From: JAAFJT01 sp043744275
GTDB lineage: Bacteria; Bacteroidota; Bacteroidia; Chitinophagales; Saprospiraceae
Direction: 5' to 3'
Assembly: GCA_043744275.1 (NCBI GenBank)
Contig: JAYTUY010000151.1
Span: 8,774-72,773 of the forward strand
Length of the DNA stretch: 64,000 nt
The notes beneath the pieces are model-generated. The model worked only from the letters and a program-made list of their open reading frames with translations. It was not told where the DNA came from and did no database searches. The first letter of the stretch is position 1; every line of letters starts with the position of its first letter. The position numbers were made by a program, and so were the translations under genes. Positions 47,424 to 55,997 of this stretch are shown here, piece by piece.

Positions 47424-48761
47424 TCACCCTTCAAAAGAATTAAGCTCAGAAATTTCTCTTAAAACATCTTCAATAATTTCACTTGAAATGCCCATTTGCC
47501 CATCCGCTTGCAAGGCATTATGCCAATTTATTTTTAAATCAATAGTTAATTTATCTAAAGCATCTGCTAAATGCACCCCCTCAGTAAAAACGATGCTACA
47601 TGCTTTTTCAACAATTATTTTAGCTTCATTTCGAGGTAAATATTGCGCTAAAATAAAACTGGCTGCTTCTGAAAATACCAAACCATTGAGGCTGTTCAAA
47701 TTGCGCAACATCTGTTTTTCATTGACTTTCAAATGAGTGCTAATAGTTAAAGCATGGTTTAAAGCTGTGCCGCAATGGGTCATCATGGCAGGTAAATTTT
47801 GCCATTCTAATGCCCATGCTGTACCGTCACGCTCGTTGGCATGAATCATACTTTGCAATTGAAGGGCTGCTAATAGGGCATTTTGCTTGGCTAAAACGAC
47901 GATGGCTTCGCTCAAAATAGGGTTGTTTTTATGCGGCATGGTACTCGATTTGCCACCCCCCTCAGTATTTTCAACGATTTCATTGATTTCTGTTTGCGAC
48001 ATAATCAAAATGTCCTGCGCCATTTTGCCCAGACTGCCCGTCACCATCGCGAGCCAATTTGCCCATTCAGCGAAGTTGTCACGCTGCGTATGCCACGGGT
48101 TTGAATCATTTAAATTCAAATAATCCGCTAATTTTTGACTAATTATTTTACCCTCATTTTTCCCTTTTGAATTATTGAGTGATGAAAGCGTTCCAACAGC
48201 CCCTCCGAACTGCACCACCAATAATCGGGGCTTCATTTGCTCCAATCTTTCAAGGTGTCGGATAAAAGGTTTTGCCCAATTCGCCACCTTTAAACCGAAA
48301 GGAATCGGCACAGCTTGTTGCGTGCGAGTGCGCCCAATCATAGGCGTTTGGGCATGTTTTTCTATTAAAATGCTGAGGTTTTGTATTAAAACGTGTATTC
48401 TTTTTTCAAAAATAGAAATGGCATTTTTAATGATTAAAACCTGCGCCGTATCCATCACGTCTTGAGAAGTTGCTCCAAAATGGATATAATCTTTGGCATC
48501 ATCAGGCAAATATTGTTTAGCCAAAGCAATCAAAGTGATGGTCGGAATGCCATTTTGAAGTGTTCCTTCTGCCAAATACTGAGGGGGTATCTCCACATCT
48601 TTCAAACTTTCCGCAATTGCCTCCGCTGCTTTTTTGGGTATAATACCTAAGTCACCTTGCGCACGCGCCAAAGCTATTTCAAACTGCAACATTTGATAAA
48701 CCAACTGCTCCTCGGAACAGATAGCCGCTATTTCATTGTCTGATAGATATTTTGAAAACAT
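47424..48761 (-). CDS. pcaB: 3-carboxy-cis,cis-muconate cycloisomerase
   Basis: 445 residues of the aspartase/fumarase superfamily. Superfamily signature region SSTMPHKNNPILSE (around residue 275) and an HFGATSQDVMDTAQ motif near 95 are both present. The enzyme lactonises 3-carboxymuconate to 4-carboxymuconolactone. Last gene of the minus-strand operon pobA-pcaL-pcaH-pcaG-pcaB, 14 bp after pcaG. Motif copies 47577 (TEG), 47958 (TEG next to the catalytic loop; 6 Gs) and 48577 (PPQY). The relative order and pathway context decide pcaB against other fumarases. Confidence 0.92.
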   Translation of the reverse strand: MFSKYLSDNEIAAICSEEQLVYQMLQFEIALARAQGDLGIIPKKAAEAIAESLKDVEIPPQYLAEGTLQNGIPTITLIALAKQYLPDDAKDYIHFGATSQDVMDTAQVLIIKNAISIFEKRIHVLIQNLSILIEKHAQTPMIGRTRTQQAVPIPFGLKVANWAKPFIRHLERLEQMKPRLLVVQFGGAVGTLSSLNNSKGKNEGKIISQKLADYLNLNDSNPWHTQRDNFAEWANWLAMVTGSLGKMAQDILIMSQTEINEIVENTEGGGKSSTMPHKNNPILSEAIVVLAKQNALLAALQLQSMIHANERDGTAWALEWQNLPAMMTHCGTALNHALTISTHLKVNEKQMLRNLNSLNGLVFSEAASFILAQYLPRNEAKIIVEKACSIVFTEGVHLADALDKLTIDLKINWHNALQADGQMGISSEIIEDVLREISELNSFEG

Positions 48762-48775
48762 TTTTATAATTAATT

Positions 48776-49384
48776 CTACACCTCAAAAAATACAGTCTCC
48801 TCCTCCCCCTGCATCTTAATATCGAACTCGTAAAATACAAGCCCATTCGCTTCTAATTTATTGGCTATCAATGTTTTACGCCGATTTTCAGGAACAGCTT
48901 TGAATAAATCATCTTGTTCATTGGCTGCCATATTATCTGAAAAATATAGTCGAGTATAAAGGTTTCTCAATGAGCCGCGCATCATCAATAGGACATCAAT
49001 ATGCGGGGCTTGACCATTGACTGAACCCGGTTTTATGGTGGCAAAGGTAAACCGATGTTCGGGATTTGTACCTGTGCCGAGCCTGCCAAAACCTGTAAAA
49101 CCATCATTTTTATGCTGAATGGGTGTCGTCCGATATTGTCCGTTGGCATCAGCTTGAAAAAGTTCGATGACGGCATCTAAAATGGAAGCGCCATTGCCGT
49201 CTAAAACCCGACCTGTAATATATATGCGTTCACCCGCCGTGACGCAATTTTGAGGGTCAATATACGATTCAATCAACGAATCATTGATGATGCTATTGAA
49301 TGGATAGCCGTATTGCTCGGCGGTGAGGCTGTATGCGAAAAATGGACCCACCGTTTGGGAAGGCGTTTGTCTTAATTTTTTCAT
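48776..49384 (-). CDS. pcaG: Protocatechuate 3,4-dioxygenase alpha subunit
   Basis: 202 residues. Starts with PSQTVGPFFAYSLT, the family's alpha-subunit N-terminus; the core GRVLDGNGASILDAVIELFQADANGQY and the PGSVNGQAPHIDVLLMMRG strand match the intradiol dioxygenase fold. The alpha subunit lacks the iron ligands but is needed for the alpha-beta protomer. ATG overlaps the pcaH stop by four bases, giving equal translation. No motif copy inside. Confidence 0.92.
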   Translation of the reverse strand: MKKLRQTPSQTVGPFFAYSLTAEQYGYPFNSIINDSLIESYIDPQNCVTAGERIYITGRVLDGNGASILDAVIELFQADANGQYRTTPIQHKNDGFTGFGRLGTGTNPEHRFTFATIKPGSVNGQAPHIDVLLMMRGSLRNLYTRLYFSDNMAANEQDDLFKAVPENRRKTLIANKLEANGLVFYEFDIKMQGEEETVFFEV

Positions 49385-50058
49385 TCAAAAGGTGTTGATT
49401 TTTCCCCATTTAAAACGATGTTAAATTCATAAGCCAAAGCAAATTCAGGCTCTGTCCAATCCATTTTGAATTTGGCAATCAATAATTCTCGCGCATGGAT
49501 AGGCACGGCTTGAAAAATGGGGTCATAATCAAACAAAGGGTCGCCTGGGAAGTACATTTGAGTGACCAAACGGTGTTCAATTTGATGCCCCAAAATCGAG
49601 AAATGGATATGATTTGGACGCCAAGCATTGTGGTGATTGCCCCACGGGTATGCCCCTGGTTTGATGGTATAAAAGGTATAATTGCCCTCTTTATCGCTCA
49701 ATAACCTGCCGCCGCCTAAGAAATTAGGGTCGAGCGGTGCGTCATGAATTTCGGCTTTGTGGATATATCGCCCTGCCGCATTGGCTTGCCAAATTTCAAT
49801 CAATACATTGGGCAATGGCGTGCCATATTCGTCCGTGATTTTACCCGATACTTTGATGCGTTCGCCTATGGGTTCACCATTTTTACGAGCGTTTTTAGTC
49901 AAATCATTATCAAATTCGCCGATGACGGATTCGCCATAAACGGGCAATCGAAGTTGCCTCAAATACTCTTTGACGGGCATCAAAGGGCGGGTCGGGCTGC
50001 GTAAAATCGTCGATTTATAGTCGGGATATAGATGCGGTGGTTGGACGTCGAAATTCAT
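49381..50058 (-). CDS. pcaH: Protocatechuate 3,4-dioxygenase beta subunit
   Basis: 225 residues. Iron-site sequences are visible: YPWGNHHNAWRPNHIHFSILG carries the Tyr and His ligands (HIHF), with the other Tyr near GRYIHKAEIHD. N-terminal PDYKSTILRSPTRPLMPV is typical of beta subunits. With PcaG it cleaves protocatechuate between its hydroxyls to 3-carboxymuconate. Third gene in the operon, after a hairpin in the pcaL-pcaH gap. No motif copy inside. Confidence 0.93.
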   Translation of the reverse strand: MNFDVQPPHLYPDYKSTILRSPTRPLMPVKEYLRQLRLPVYGESVIGEFDNDLTKNARKNGEPIGERIKVSGKITDEYGTPLPNVLIEIWQANAAGRYIHKAEIHDAPLDPNFLGGGRLLSDKEGNYTFYTIKPGAYPWGNHHNAWRPNHIHFSILGHQIEHRLVTQMYFPGDPLFDYDPIFQAVPIHARELLIAKFKMDWTEPEFALAYEFNIVLNGEKSTPFE

Positions 50059-50124
50059 TTTTGTTTGATTTTAATTTATAAACCCCTGTGTAAAGTGTTG
50101 ATTTTCAATTAGTTAGATATAGTA

Positions 50125-50159
50125 CAACCCTACGAGGGTTTGAAACCCTCGTAGGGTTG
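50125..50159. repeat. Hairpin between pcaL and pcaH
   Basis: CAACCCTACGAGGGTTT and AAACCCTCGTAGGGTTG form a 16-17 bp perfect stem 6 bp after the pcaL stop. No T-run follows on the minus strand, so it may stabilise or process the operon mRNA rather than end it. Confidence 0.65.
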
Positions 50160-50165
50160 AAACTC

Positions 50166-51359
50166 TCATTTTATATCAAAAACCTCCTTCGCTATTTTCA
50201 TCGCTCCATTCGTAACAGGCACACCTGCATAAATGCCAATGTGCAATAAAACTTCTTTCACATCTTCAACGCTTGCGCCCGTGTTGCGCGTTGCTCGGAA
50301 GTGCATGGCTAATTCCTCTTCATATCCGAGGGCTGCCAAAACGGCTATCGTAATCATGCTGCGCTCGCGCTTGGTGAGTGCTGGACGTGACCAAATTGCG
50401 CCCCATGCGCTATTGGTGATATACTCTTGAAAGTCTTTATCGAAATCCGTTTTATTGGCTTCGGCTCTGTCCACGTGGGCATCGCCGAGGACGGCGCGGC
50501 GGGTTTTCATGCCTAATTCGTAGAGAAGCCCCCCTGCCCCCGTGGGGGCAGTACCTCTGAGCGTAGAATTTGAATTTTCAGTATTAATAAAATTTAAAAT
50601 ATGGGCTGCTACTACTGAGGGGGTCTCCACGCAGGGAATATGCCCGACGCCTTCGATTTCAACATATTGAGCATTGGGTATTTTATCAGCCATTGCCTTC
50701 ACCAATGCTGGCGGTGTTGAGCCATCTACACTGCCTGATATGCAAAGGGTTGGTATATTAATATGTGCAATTTCAGCAGTTAAATCGTTGATTTTCAAGG
50801 CTTCGCAGGCTTGAATATAGCCTTTGCCGGGTGAATTGGCGAGCATATTCGCATAGCCATTTAATTCATTCGGTTGGTTTTGATGGAAATTTTCTGAAAA
50901 CCAAACTTTCATTATCCCCTCAGTAATGGAGCTAATTCCGTCATTTTTAACCTTATTGATTCTCAAATCCCATGTTTCAGCCGAGCCGATTTTAGGAGCA
51001 GTATTACTCAAAACCAATTTTTCAATTCTATCCGCCTGATTTACCGCTAAGTATTGCCCGATGACACCGCCAATGGATAAACCGACAATCACCGCTTTTT
51101 GAATAGATAAAGCATCCATCAATCCGATGACATCGCTTGCATAGTCGCTTATATTTAAAGGTGTACTCGACACTTCGGATAAACCATGCCCTTGTTTATC
51201 AAAGCATAAAATTGAGCCATGATATTTTAAAACCTCGACGACATTATCCCAAATCCTAAAATCTGTTCCGAGCGAATTAATGAATACGAATGTCCTTTCG
51301 CTGTTGGTTTGCAGGTATTTATAGTGGATGGTGTGCCCGTTTATTTTTATAAAAGTCAT
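50166..51359 (-). CDS. pcaL: PcaL: enol-lactone hydrolase fused to carboxymuconolactone decarboxylase
   Basis: 397 residues in two parts. Residues 1 to about 260 are an alpha/beta hydrolase with nucleophile motif GLSIGGVIG and the closing VGHIPCVETP (3-oxoadipate enol-lactonase, PcaD). From about 275 (ELGMKTRRAVLGDAHVDRA) comes a complete carboxymuconolactone decarboxylase (PcaC) with ELAMHFRATRNTGA. The fusion removes CO2 from 4-carboxymuconolactone and then hydrolyses the enol-lactone to 3-oxoadipate. The joining linker contains low-complexity GTAPTGAGG. Motif copies 50613 (TPSV) and 50916 (ITEG). pcaIJ and pcaF are not in this window. Confidence 0.93.
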   Translation of the reverse strand: MTFIKINGHTIHYKYLQTNSERTFVFINSLGTDFRIWDNVVEVLKYHGSILCFDKQGHGLSEVSSTPLNISDYASDVIGLMDALSIQKAVIVGLSIGGVIGQYLAVNQADRIEKLVLSNTAPKIGSAETWDLRINKVKNDGISSITEGIMKVWFSENFHQNQPNELNGYANMLANSPGKGYIQACEALKINDLTAEIAHINIPTLCISGSVDGSTPPALVKAMADKIPNAQYVEIEGVGHIPCVETPSVVAAHILNFINTENSNSTLRGTAPTGAGGLLYELGMKTRRAVLGDAHVDRAEANKTDFDKDFQEYITNSAWGAIWSRPALTKRERSMITIAVLAALGYEEELAMHFRATRNTGASVEDVKEVLLHIGIYAGVPVTNGAMKIAKEVFDIK

Positions 51360-51377
51360 TGTATATCAATGAGTTAC

Positions 51378-51410
51378 AAACCTTATAGGTTTTTAAAACC
51401 TATAAGGTTT
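51378..51410. repeat. Hairpin between pobA and pcaL
   Basis: AAACCTTATAGGTTTT pairs with AAAACCTATAAGGTTT, 8 bp past the pobA stop, directly before the pcaL start. As with 50125-50159, it lies inside the operon. Confidence 0.6.
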
Positions 51411-51418
51411 CAGTTGAA

Positions 51419-52606
51419 TTAAACCTCTTTTAACCCCACATAATTCTCCGCAATCGTCGTCGCATAAGCCGTTGAAAGGCGGATATAATCAAATTTTGCT
51501 TTTTGCAACTGGTAGATAAAAGAACCATGTTCGGCTTGTTTATGAAACAATTGAGTCATAAAATTAGAAAAATCCTGCGCTCGCCATATCCTTCTCAAGC
51601 AATCGGTTGAATAATTTTTCAATAAATCATCTTGATTTTTTTCATAAAACTGAGTCAAAGCGGCTGATAAAAGGCGGACATCAGCTACTGCCAAATTCAA
51701 GCCTTTGCCACCTGTTGGCGGTACAATATGCGCAGCATCGCCTGCTACAAACAGCCGCCCGTGCTGCATATTATCAATCATAAAACTCCGCATGGGCGTG
51801 ATGCTTTTTTCAAAAATGTTACCTCGATTGAGTTTAAAATTGGGATTATTTTTATCTTTTAAACGGATTTCTAATTCATCCCAAATCTGCTCATCTGTCC
51901 AATTTTCTACTTTATCGCTATTATCTACTTGAATATACAAGCGACTGACCGTTTCCGAACGCATACTGTGCAGCGCAAAACCGCGCTCATGATAGGCATA
52001 AATTAATTCATCGGACGAAGGCGGCGCATACGCCAATATGCCCAACCAACTAAACGGATACTCGATGCGATATTCCTGATAAGAATCCTTGGGCAAAGTG
52101 GCTCGGCTGATGCCATGATAGCCATCGCAACCCGCAACAAAATCGCATTCGAGGGTATGCTGTTCGCCATTCAATTCATAATGAATAATGGGAGAATCCG
52201 TTTCAATACCTTCAATTTTAGAAGCAAATGCTTCAAAATGGATAGTTCCGCCTTGATTTAAACGCGCTGCAATCAGGTCTTTCACAACTTCCTGTTGACC
52301 ATAAATTGTGATACATCTGCCGCCTGTCAATTCCTTAAACGGTACGCGTTGATGCACGCCATCGAAACTCAAATAGACGCCATGATGCTCGATGCCCTCT
52401 TGAATCAGGCGGTCTGCCACGCCCAAATCTTTCAGCAAATCCACTGTATTTTGCTCTAAAAGCCCTGCCCGAACCCTTGATTCTACATAATTTTGACTGC
52501 GATTTTCAAGGATTATAGAGAAGATGCCTTGCTTTGCTAAAAGCAATGACAAGGTCAATCCAGCGGGACCTGCGCCGATGATTCCCACTTGGGTTTTATG
52601 ATGCAT
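51419..52606 (-). CDS. pobA: 4-hydroxybenzoate 3-monooxygenase
   Basis: 395 residues, normal length. FAD-binding GIIGAGPAGLTLSLLLAKQ at the N-terminus, the DG motif region GCDGYHGISR, and the GD motif VAGDAAHIVPPTGGKGLNLAV; the RAGLLEQNTVDLL segment is specific to p-hydroxybenzoate hydroxylases. It converts 4-hydroxybenzoate to protocatechuate with NADPH and O2. First catabolic gene of the pca operon. It has no copy of the iterated motif, though copies flank it. Confidence 0.94.
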   Translation of the reverse strand: MHHKTQVGIIGAGPAGLTLSLLLAKQGIFSIILENRSQNYVESRVRAGLLEQNTVDLLKDLGVADRLIQEGIEHHGVYLSFDGVHQRVPFKELTGGRCITIYGQQEVVKDLIAARLNQGGTIHFEAFASKIEGIETDSPIIHYELNGEQHTLECDFVAGCDGYHGISRATLPKDSYQEYRIEYPFSWLGILAYAPPSSDELIYAYHERGFALHSMRSETVSRLYIQVDNSDKVENWTDEQIWDELEIRLKDKNNPNFKLNRGNIFEKSITPMRSFMIDNMQHGRLFVAGDAAHIVPPTGGKGLNLAVADVRLLSAALTQFYEKNQDDLLKNYSTDCLRRIWRAQDFSNFMTQLFHKQAEHGSFIYQLQKAKFDYIRLSTAYATTIAENYVGLKEV

Positions 52607-52629
52607 ATTAATCTATTTTTCTTCTATTT

Positions 52630-53142
52630 TTACTGAGGGGGTGGTGGACCTTGAGGTCTTTTCAAAATCAAACTATCGGCTGGATATTGCGCTTTTATGG
52701 AATCCATATTTGTTCTCGCCCATTTGATGAGCGTTTCACGTTGAGCATCTGAAAGATTCGAGCCTGAGTGCAAGCCCAAGTATGTGTATTCATGCAAAGG
52801 CATTTCCTTTTTTTCAACTTGCTCCGCTATTTCATCAAACTTTTTGTTTTGAAAACCAATTTTACGCGTGACAAAATTTGAGAAATTGAGTTCCTTTTTT
52901 CCTTCTTTTACATGGTCGTCGAGCCACCACGCTGTTGGCTGTACATTAGCATACCAAGGATATTCCGTTTTGTTGCTATGACAATCGTAGCAAGCCACTT
53001 TCAGAATAGCTTCCACATCAGTAGGAATAGCATATTTTTTTGACATGTGATTCGTTTGGTCATCAGAATCATTTTTTGCAGGGCGAATAAATTGGATAAC
53101 GACAAATACAGCTAATAAGCCTAATAGGATTTTCTTTACCAT
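52630..53142 (-). CDS. Haem-binding domain protein
   Basis: 170 residues with a membrane anchor (KKILLGLLAVFVVIQFIRP) and one c-type haem site CYDCH (CxxCH) followed by YPWYANVQPTAWWLDDHVKEG, the haem_bd (DUF) family signature. Periplasmic electron-transfer or sensing role is likely; the gene is 23 bp upstream of pobA and may belong to the operon. The motif copy at 52631 supplies the end PPPQ and the stop codon (CAG-TAA). Confidence 0.82.
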   Translation of the reverse strand: MVKKILLGLLAVFVVIQFIRPAKNDSDDQTNHMSKKYAIPTDVEAILKVACYDCHSNKTEYPWYANVQPTAWWLDDHVKEGKKELNFSNFVTRKIGFQNKKFDEIAEQVEKKEMPLHEYTYLGLHSGSNLSDAQRETLIKWARTNMDSIKAQYPADSLILKRPQGPPPPQ

Positions 53143-53189
53143 TTTGTTTAAAGTTTGATTTATAATAATGAAATTTCGTTAGTTTCACT

Positions 53190-53762
53190 TTATTCTCTTT
53201 GAAATTCGCCCGTTGCCCGAATCTGAATGACATCACCGACCATGATATTGGCTAATTTTCCACCAATGCCAAAATCACTTCTTTTGATAGTCGTCAATGC
53301 TTTCATACCTAATTGTAGCTTCTTATTCTTCGGGTCTGGATGGGCAGCAGGTCCATTCATAGTCACATCAAAAGTCACCACTTTCGTTATGCCTTTGATG
53401 GTTAAATTGCCAACCATTGTGTATTTATTGCCTTTAATTTTTTTAAAAGACGTGCTTTTAAATGTGAGCGATGGAAATTGAGCCACATTAAACATGTCCT
53501 CACTTTTCAAGTGATTGTCTCTCATTTCGAGGTCTGTATTAAGGCTTGCAGACTCAATACTCACTTCAAAAACAGCATCAGACAAATCGGCTTTTGTAGC
53601 CGTAATTTTACCATCAAATTTTTTGAAATAGCCATCCACTTCAGAAATGCCATGATGTTCAGCAATAAAAGTGAATTTAGAGTGCCCTTTGTCAATCGTC
53701 CATTGTGCATGAGTGGCTATTGAAGCCAATAAAAATGTTAGAATAAAAATTCCTTTTTTCAT
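53190..53762 (-). CDS. YceI family lipid-binding protein
   Basis: 190 residues with signal peptide KKGIFILTFLLASIATHAQ. The mature WTIDKGHSKFTFIAEHHGISEVDGYFKKFDGKI, VEVSIESASLNT and KSTSFKKIKGNKYTMVGNLTIKGI match the YceI lipocalin-like fold that holds polyisoprenoid or other long lipids in the periplasm. Co-directional with the haem protein after 47 bp. Confidence 0.9.
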   Translation of the reverse strand: MKKGIFILTFLLASIATHAQWTIDKGHSKFTFIAEHHGISEVDGYFKKFDGKITATKADLSDAVFEVSIESASLNTDLEMRDNHLKSEDMFNVAQFPSLTFKSTSFKKIKGNKYTMVGNLTIKGITKVVTFDVTMNGPAAHPDPKNKKLQLGMKALTTIKRSDFGIGGKLANIMVGDVIQIRATGEFQRE

Positions 53763-53960
53763 GATTTCTTTTTTAAAATTTTAGTTAAAAATAAGGGTGT
53801 AAATAAACCATGATAGACCACTCCAAAGCTCAAAATACTGAGGGGTGCTTACATGATGTTGTAAAACTAATTTTTCAAAATGAATAAAATGCCATGATTA
53901 TACTGTTAAGGATATTCGTCCGATAGTTTCCTTCATATCTTCGATGCTTAATTTATTTAA

Positions 53961-54716
53961 TTAATCAAAAATCGCCACTGCCCGTGTCCATCCTGCACTC
54001 GCTCCCTTGATTTTAGCAGGAAAACAAGCCACTTTGAAGCCAAAAGGGGGTAATTGGTCAAGATTCGCTAATTTTTCAATTTGACAATATTCCTTTTCAA
54101 TGCCGACATAATGCGCTTGCCAAATAATGCCCGGACGAGGGTTTTGACGATAATCAGCTGCTTGAATATGCAAAGGAATATCCCAACCCCAACCATCTGT
54201 ACCCATCACTTTAATGCCTTGGTCAATGAGCCAATGCGTTGCCACCGCCGAAGCCCCAACGTGGATTTTGACAAAATCATCGTCATGAATGCGCTTATCG
54301 GCATCGCAACGAATCAATACAATATCGAAAGGTTTGAGGGTATAATTAATAGCCGCTAATTTCTCCTGCAAATCTTCTGGCTCAAACATATAGCCATCGG
54401 GTTTGTCCGTAAAATCCAAGACAACGCCATCGTGAAAGAACCAATCTAAAGGCATTTCATCAATCGTTCTGGATGGTTTGCCTTCGCAAGTCGGGAAATA
54501 ATGGTAAGGTGCATCCACATGCGTACCGCAATGACTGGTGACGGATAAAAACTCGCCAGCTGGTCCATTGCCTTCAATAAATACGTCGGTCAAGCCTTCA
54601 AACAGCTTGCCGCCCATTTTTTTCGCCCCTTCTTTATGGTCTTCATAGATGATTTTAGTCGGTAGCGGCTCTTTTATTTCTTCTGAAATGGTGACGGATA
54701 GGTCTATTATTTTCAT
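53961..54716 (-). CDS. Cyclase family (kynurenine formamidase-like) hydrolase
   Basis: 251 residues with the family metal motif HCGTHVDAPYHYF (His-x-Gly-Thr-His-x-Asp-x-Pro-x-His). A second catalytic region around DGWGWDIPLHIQAADY is specific to a subset. Members hydrolyse amides or lactam rings (formylkynurenine, isatin) or act in polyketide cyclisation. In this gene neighbourhood a ring-cleavage product amidase or lactonase is plausible. Substrate unknown. Confidence 0.83.
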   Translation of the reverse strand: MKIIDLSVTISEEIKEPLPTKIIYEDHKEGAKKMGGKLFEGLTDVFIEGNGPAGEFLSVTSHCGTHVDAPYHYFPTCEGKPSRTIDEMPLDWFFHDGVVLDFTDKPDGYMFEPEDLQEKLAAINYTLKPFDIVLIRCDADKRIHDDDFVKIHVGASAVATHWLIDQGIKVMGTDGWGWDIPLHIQAADYRQNPRPGIIWQAHYVGIEKEYCQIEKLANLDQLPPFGFKVACFPAKIKGASAGWTRAVAIFD

Positions 54717-54779
54717 TTTTCTAAATTTTTAAATTTTAATTCCAATAATAATTTATCAAGAGAATTACTGGGGATAAAT

Positions 54780-54986
54780 AATCGCGGAGCGATTGAATGT
54801 GAATAACCTTAGATGTAATCGGAGGGTTAAAGTGAGTGAGCTGCCGTAACCGCAAAGCGGTTGAATGTGAAATATGCCCATTACTGATTATTTTTACATT
54901 CAACTGCTTTGCAGTTACGGCAACTCTCTACAACATTTTCCCCTGATTGCATCAGGGGTTATTCATATTCAATCACTCCGTGATTT
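54780..54986. repeat. Nested palindromic element
   Basis: Outer arms about 54780-54808 and 54958-54986 (ATCGCGGAGCGATTGAAT / ATTCAATCACTCCGTGAT) enclose a second pair (GCCGTAACCGCAAAGCGGTT / GCTTTGCAGTTACGGC). It overlaps the end of the ACT-domain gene by about 14 bp, so the gene's last codons are read from the element. Confidence 0.65.
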
Positions 54987-55386
54987 CGAGCTTATTTGAT
55001 AATTGTGTCAAAACATCAACTGCCTGTTGCCCTAATTCATGCTGCACAAATATATGGTCGTGATAAAAACCAGCGACCACATTGCATGAAATATGGTTGT
55101 CTGCCAATGCCTTAGAAAATGCAGCTGTCAACCCAACAGCATCTAATGCTGAATGAATATGCAGCGTAAGCCAAGCAAAAGCTGAAGCATAAACGACCCC
55201 CTCAGTATCTGCATAGTTTTTTTCAAGAATGACGGTAAAACCTTCTTTTTCTTTAAAAAAAAGGATTATTTTATTCAAATCAAAGGCATCTAATTGAGAA
55301 ACCGTTGAAAAAACATACTGCCCTTCATTCAAAATAGGCTGCATGTTTTTGATTAAAAGAGATAAATTGGTTTCACCACCCATCAT
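54973..55386 (-). CDS. ACT domain protein
   Basis: 137 residues with a tandem ACT-like layout seen in the DUF2241/ACT_7 family (TVSQLDAFDLNKIILFFKEKEGFTVILEK, then AWLTLHIHSALDAVGLTAAFSKALADNHISCNVVAGFYHDHIFV). Such proteins bind amino acids and regulate enzymes. The last residues are read from the palindromic element at 54780. Motif copy 55198 reads TEG. Ends one base before the ABM gene. Confidence 0.75.
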   Translation of the reverse strand: MMGGETNLSLLIKNMQPILNEGQYVFSTVSQLDAFDLNKIILFFKEKEGFTVILEKNYADTEGVVYASAFAWLTLHIHSALDAVGLTAAFSKALADNHISCNVVAGFYHDHIFVQHELGQQAVDVLTQLSNKLEITE

Positions 55387-55387
55387 T

Positions 55388-55708
55388 TTATGAATTAAAT
55401 TTTAATTCAAAATGCTCAACTACAGGCGGTTTTTCAAAAAATTGCCCAATCAAACCACGCCATTCTTTGAATAATTCTGAGCCTCTGAACCCCTCAGTAC
55501 CGCCGTTTGCTGCATCTCCGATATGGTCTTCTAAAGTTGCCCATTTTATCAATAAAATATAACGGTTTTCATTTTCAATACATTTTTGAAATTCATGCCC
55601 GATATAACCTTCCGCTTGGCTTAAAATTGCTTGAGCTTTTTCTAAATTAATTTCAAATTCTGCATTGCTGCCTTGCTTAATATCTATTGTTGCCAGTTCT
55701 AAAATCAT
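55388..55708 (-). CDS. Antibiotic biosynthesis monooxygenase (ABM) family protein
   Basis: 106 residues of the dimeric ferredoxin-like ABM fold: ILELATIDIKQGSNAEFEINLEKAQAILSQAEGYIGHEFQK and RYILLIKWATLEDHIGD are the two signature strands. Members oxidise or dismantle quinones or haems without cofactors. Motif copy 55490 reads TEG. One base from the ACT gene, so co-transcribed. Confidence 0.8.
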   Translation of the reverse strand: MILELATIDIKQGSNAEFEINLEKAQAILSQAEGYIGHEFQKCIENENRYILLIKWATLEDHIGDAANGGTEGFRGSELFKEWRGLIGQFFEKPPVVEHFELKFNS

Positions 55709-55721
55709 GATTTTTATAGTT

Positions 55722-55995
55722 AGTATCGCGGAACTCCAGTTCCACTTTATAGTTATATAATGTAAATAATGGGTTAATAATGTTTAAAAATGCCGTTAGG
55801 CATACAATATTGGTAGTAAATTGATGAAAAATTACAGTAAATCCCGTAGGGATGGCATATTAAATGCCTAATATATCGTGGCTACGCCACTTTTTAAAAC
55901 GAATTATGATTTTTATCTACCGATATTATATGCCTAACGGCATTTTAACCCATTATTCGCATATATAATATGTCGGAACTGGAGTTCCGCGATAC
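55722..55995. repeat. AGTATCG palindromic element, long copy with insert
   Basis: Left AGTATCGCGGAACTCCAGTTC and right GGAACTGGAGTTCCGCGATAC. Between them a second palindromic element (AAAATGCCGTTAGGCATA... TATGCCTAACGGCATTTT) has apparently inserted, giving 274 bp. Largest of three related elements. No coding sequence inside. Confidence 0.65.
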
Positions 55996-55997
55996 AA

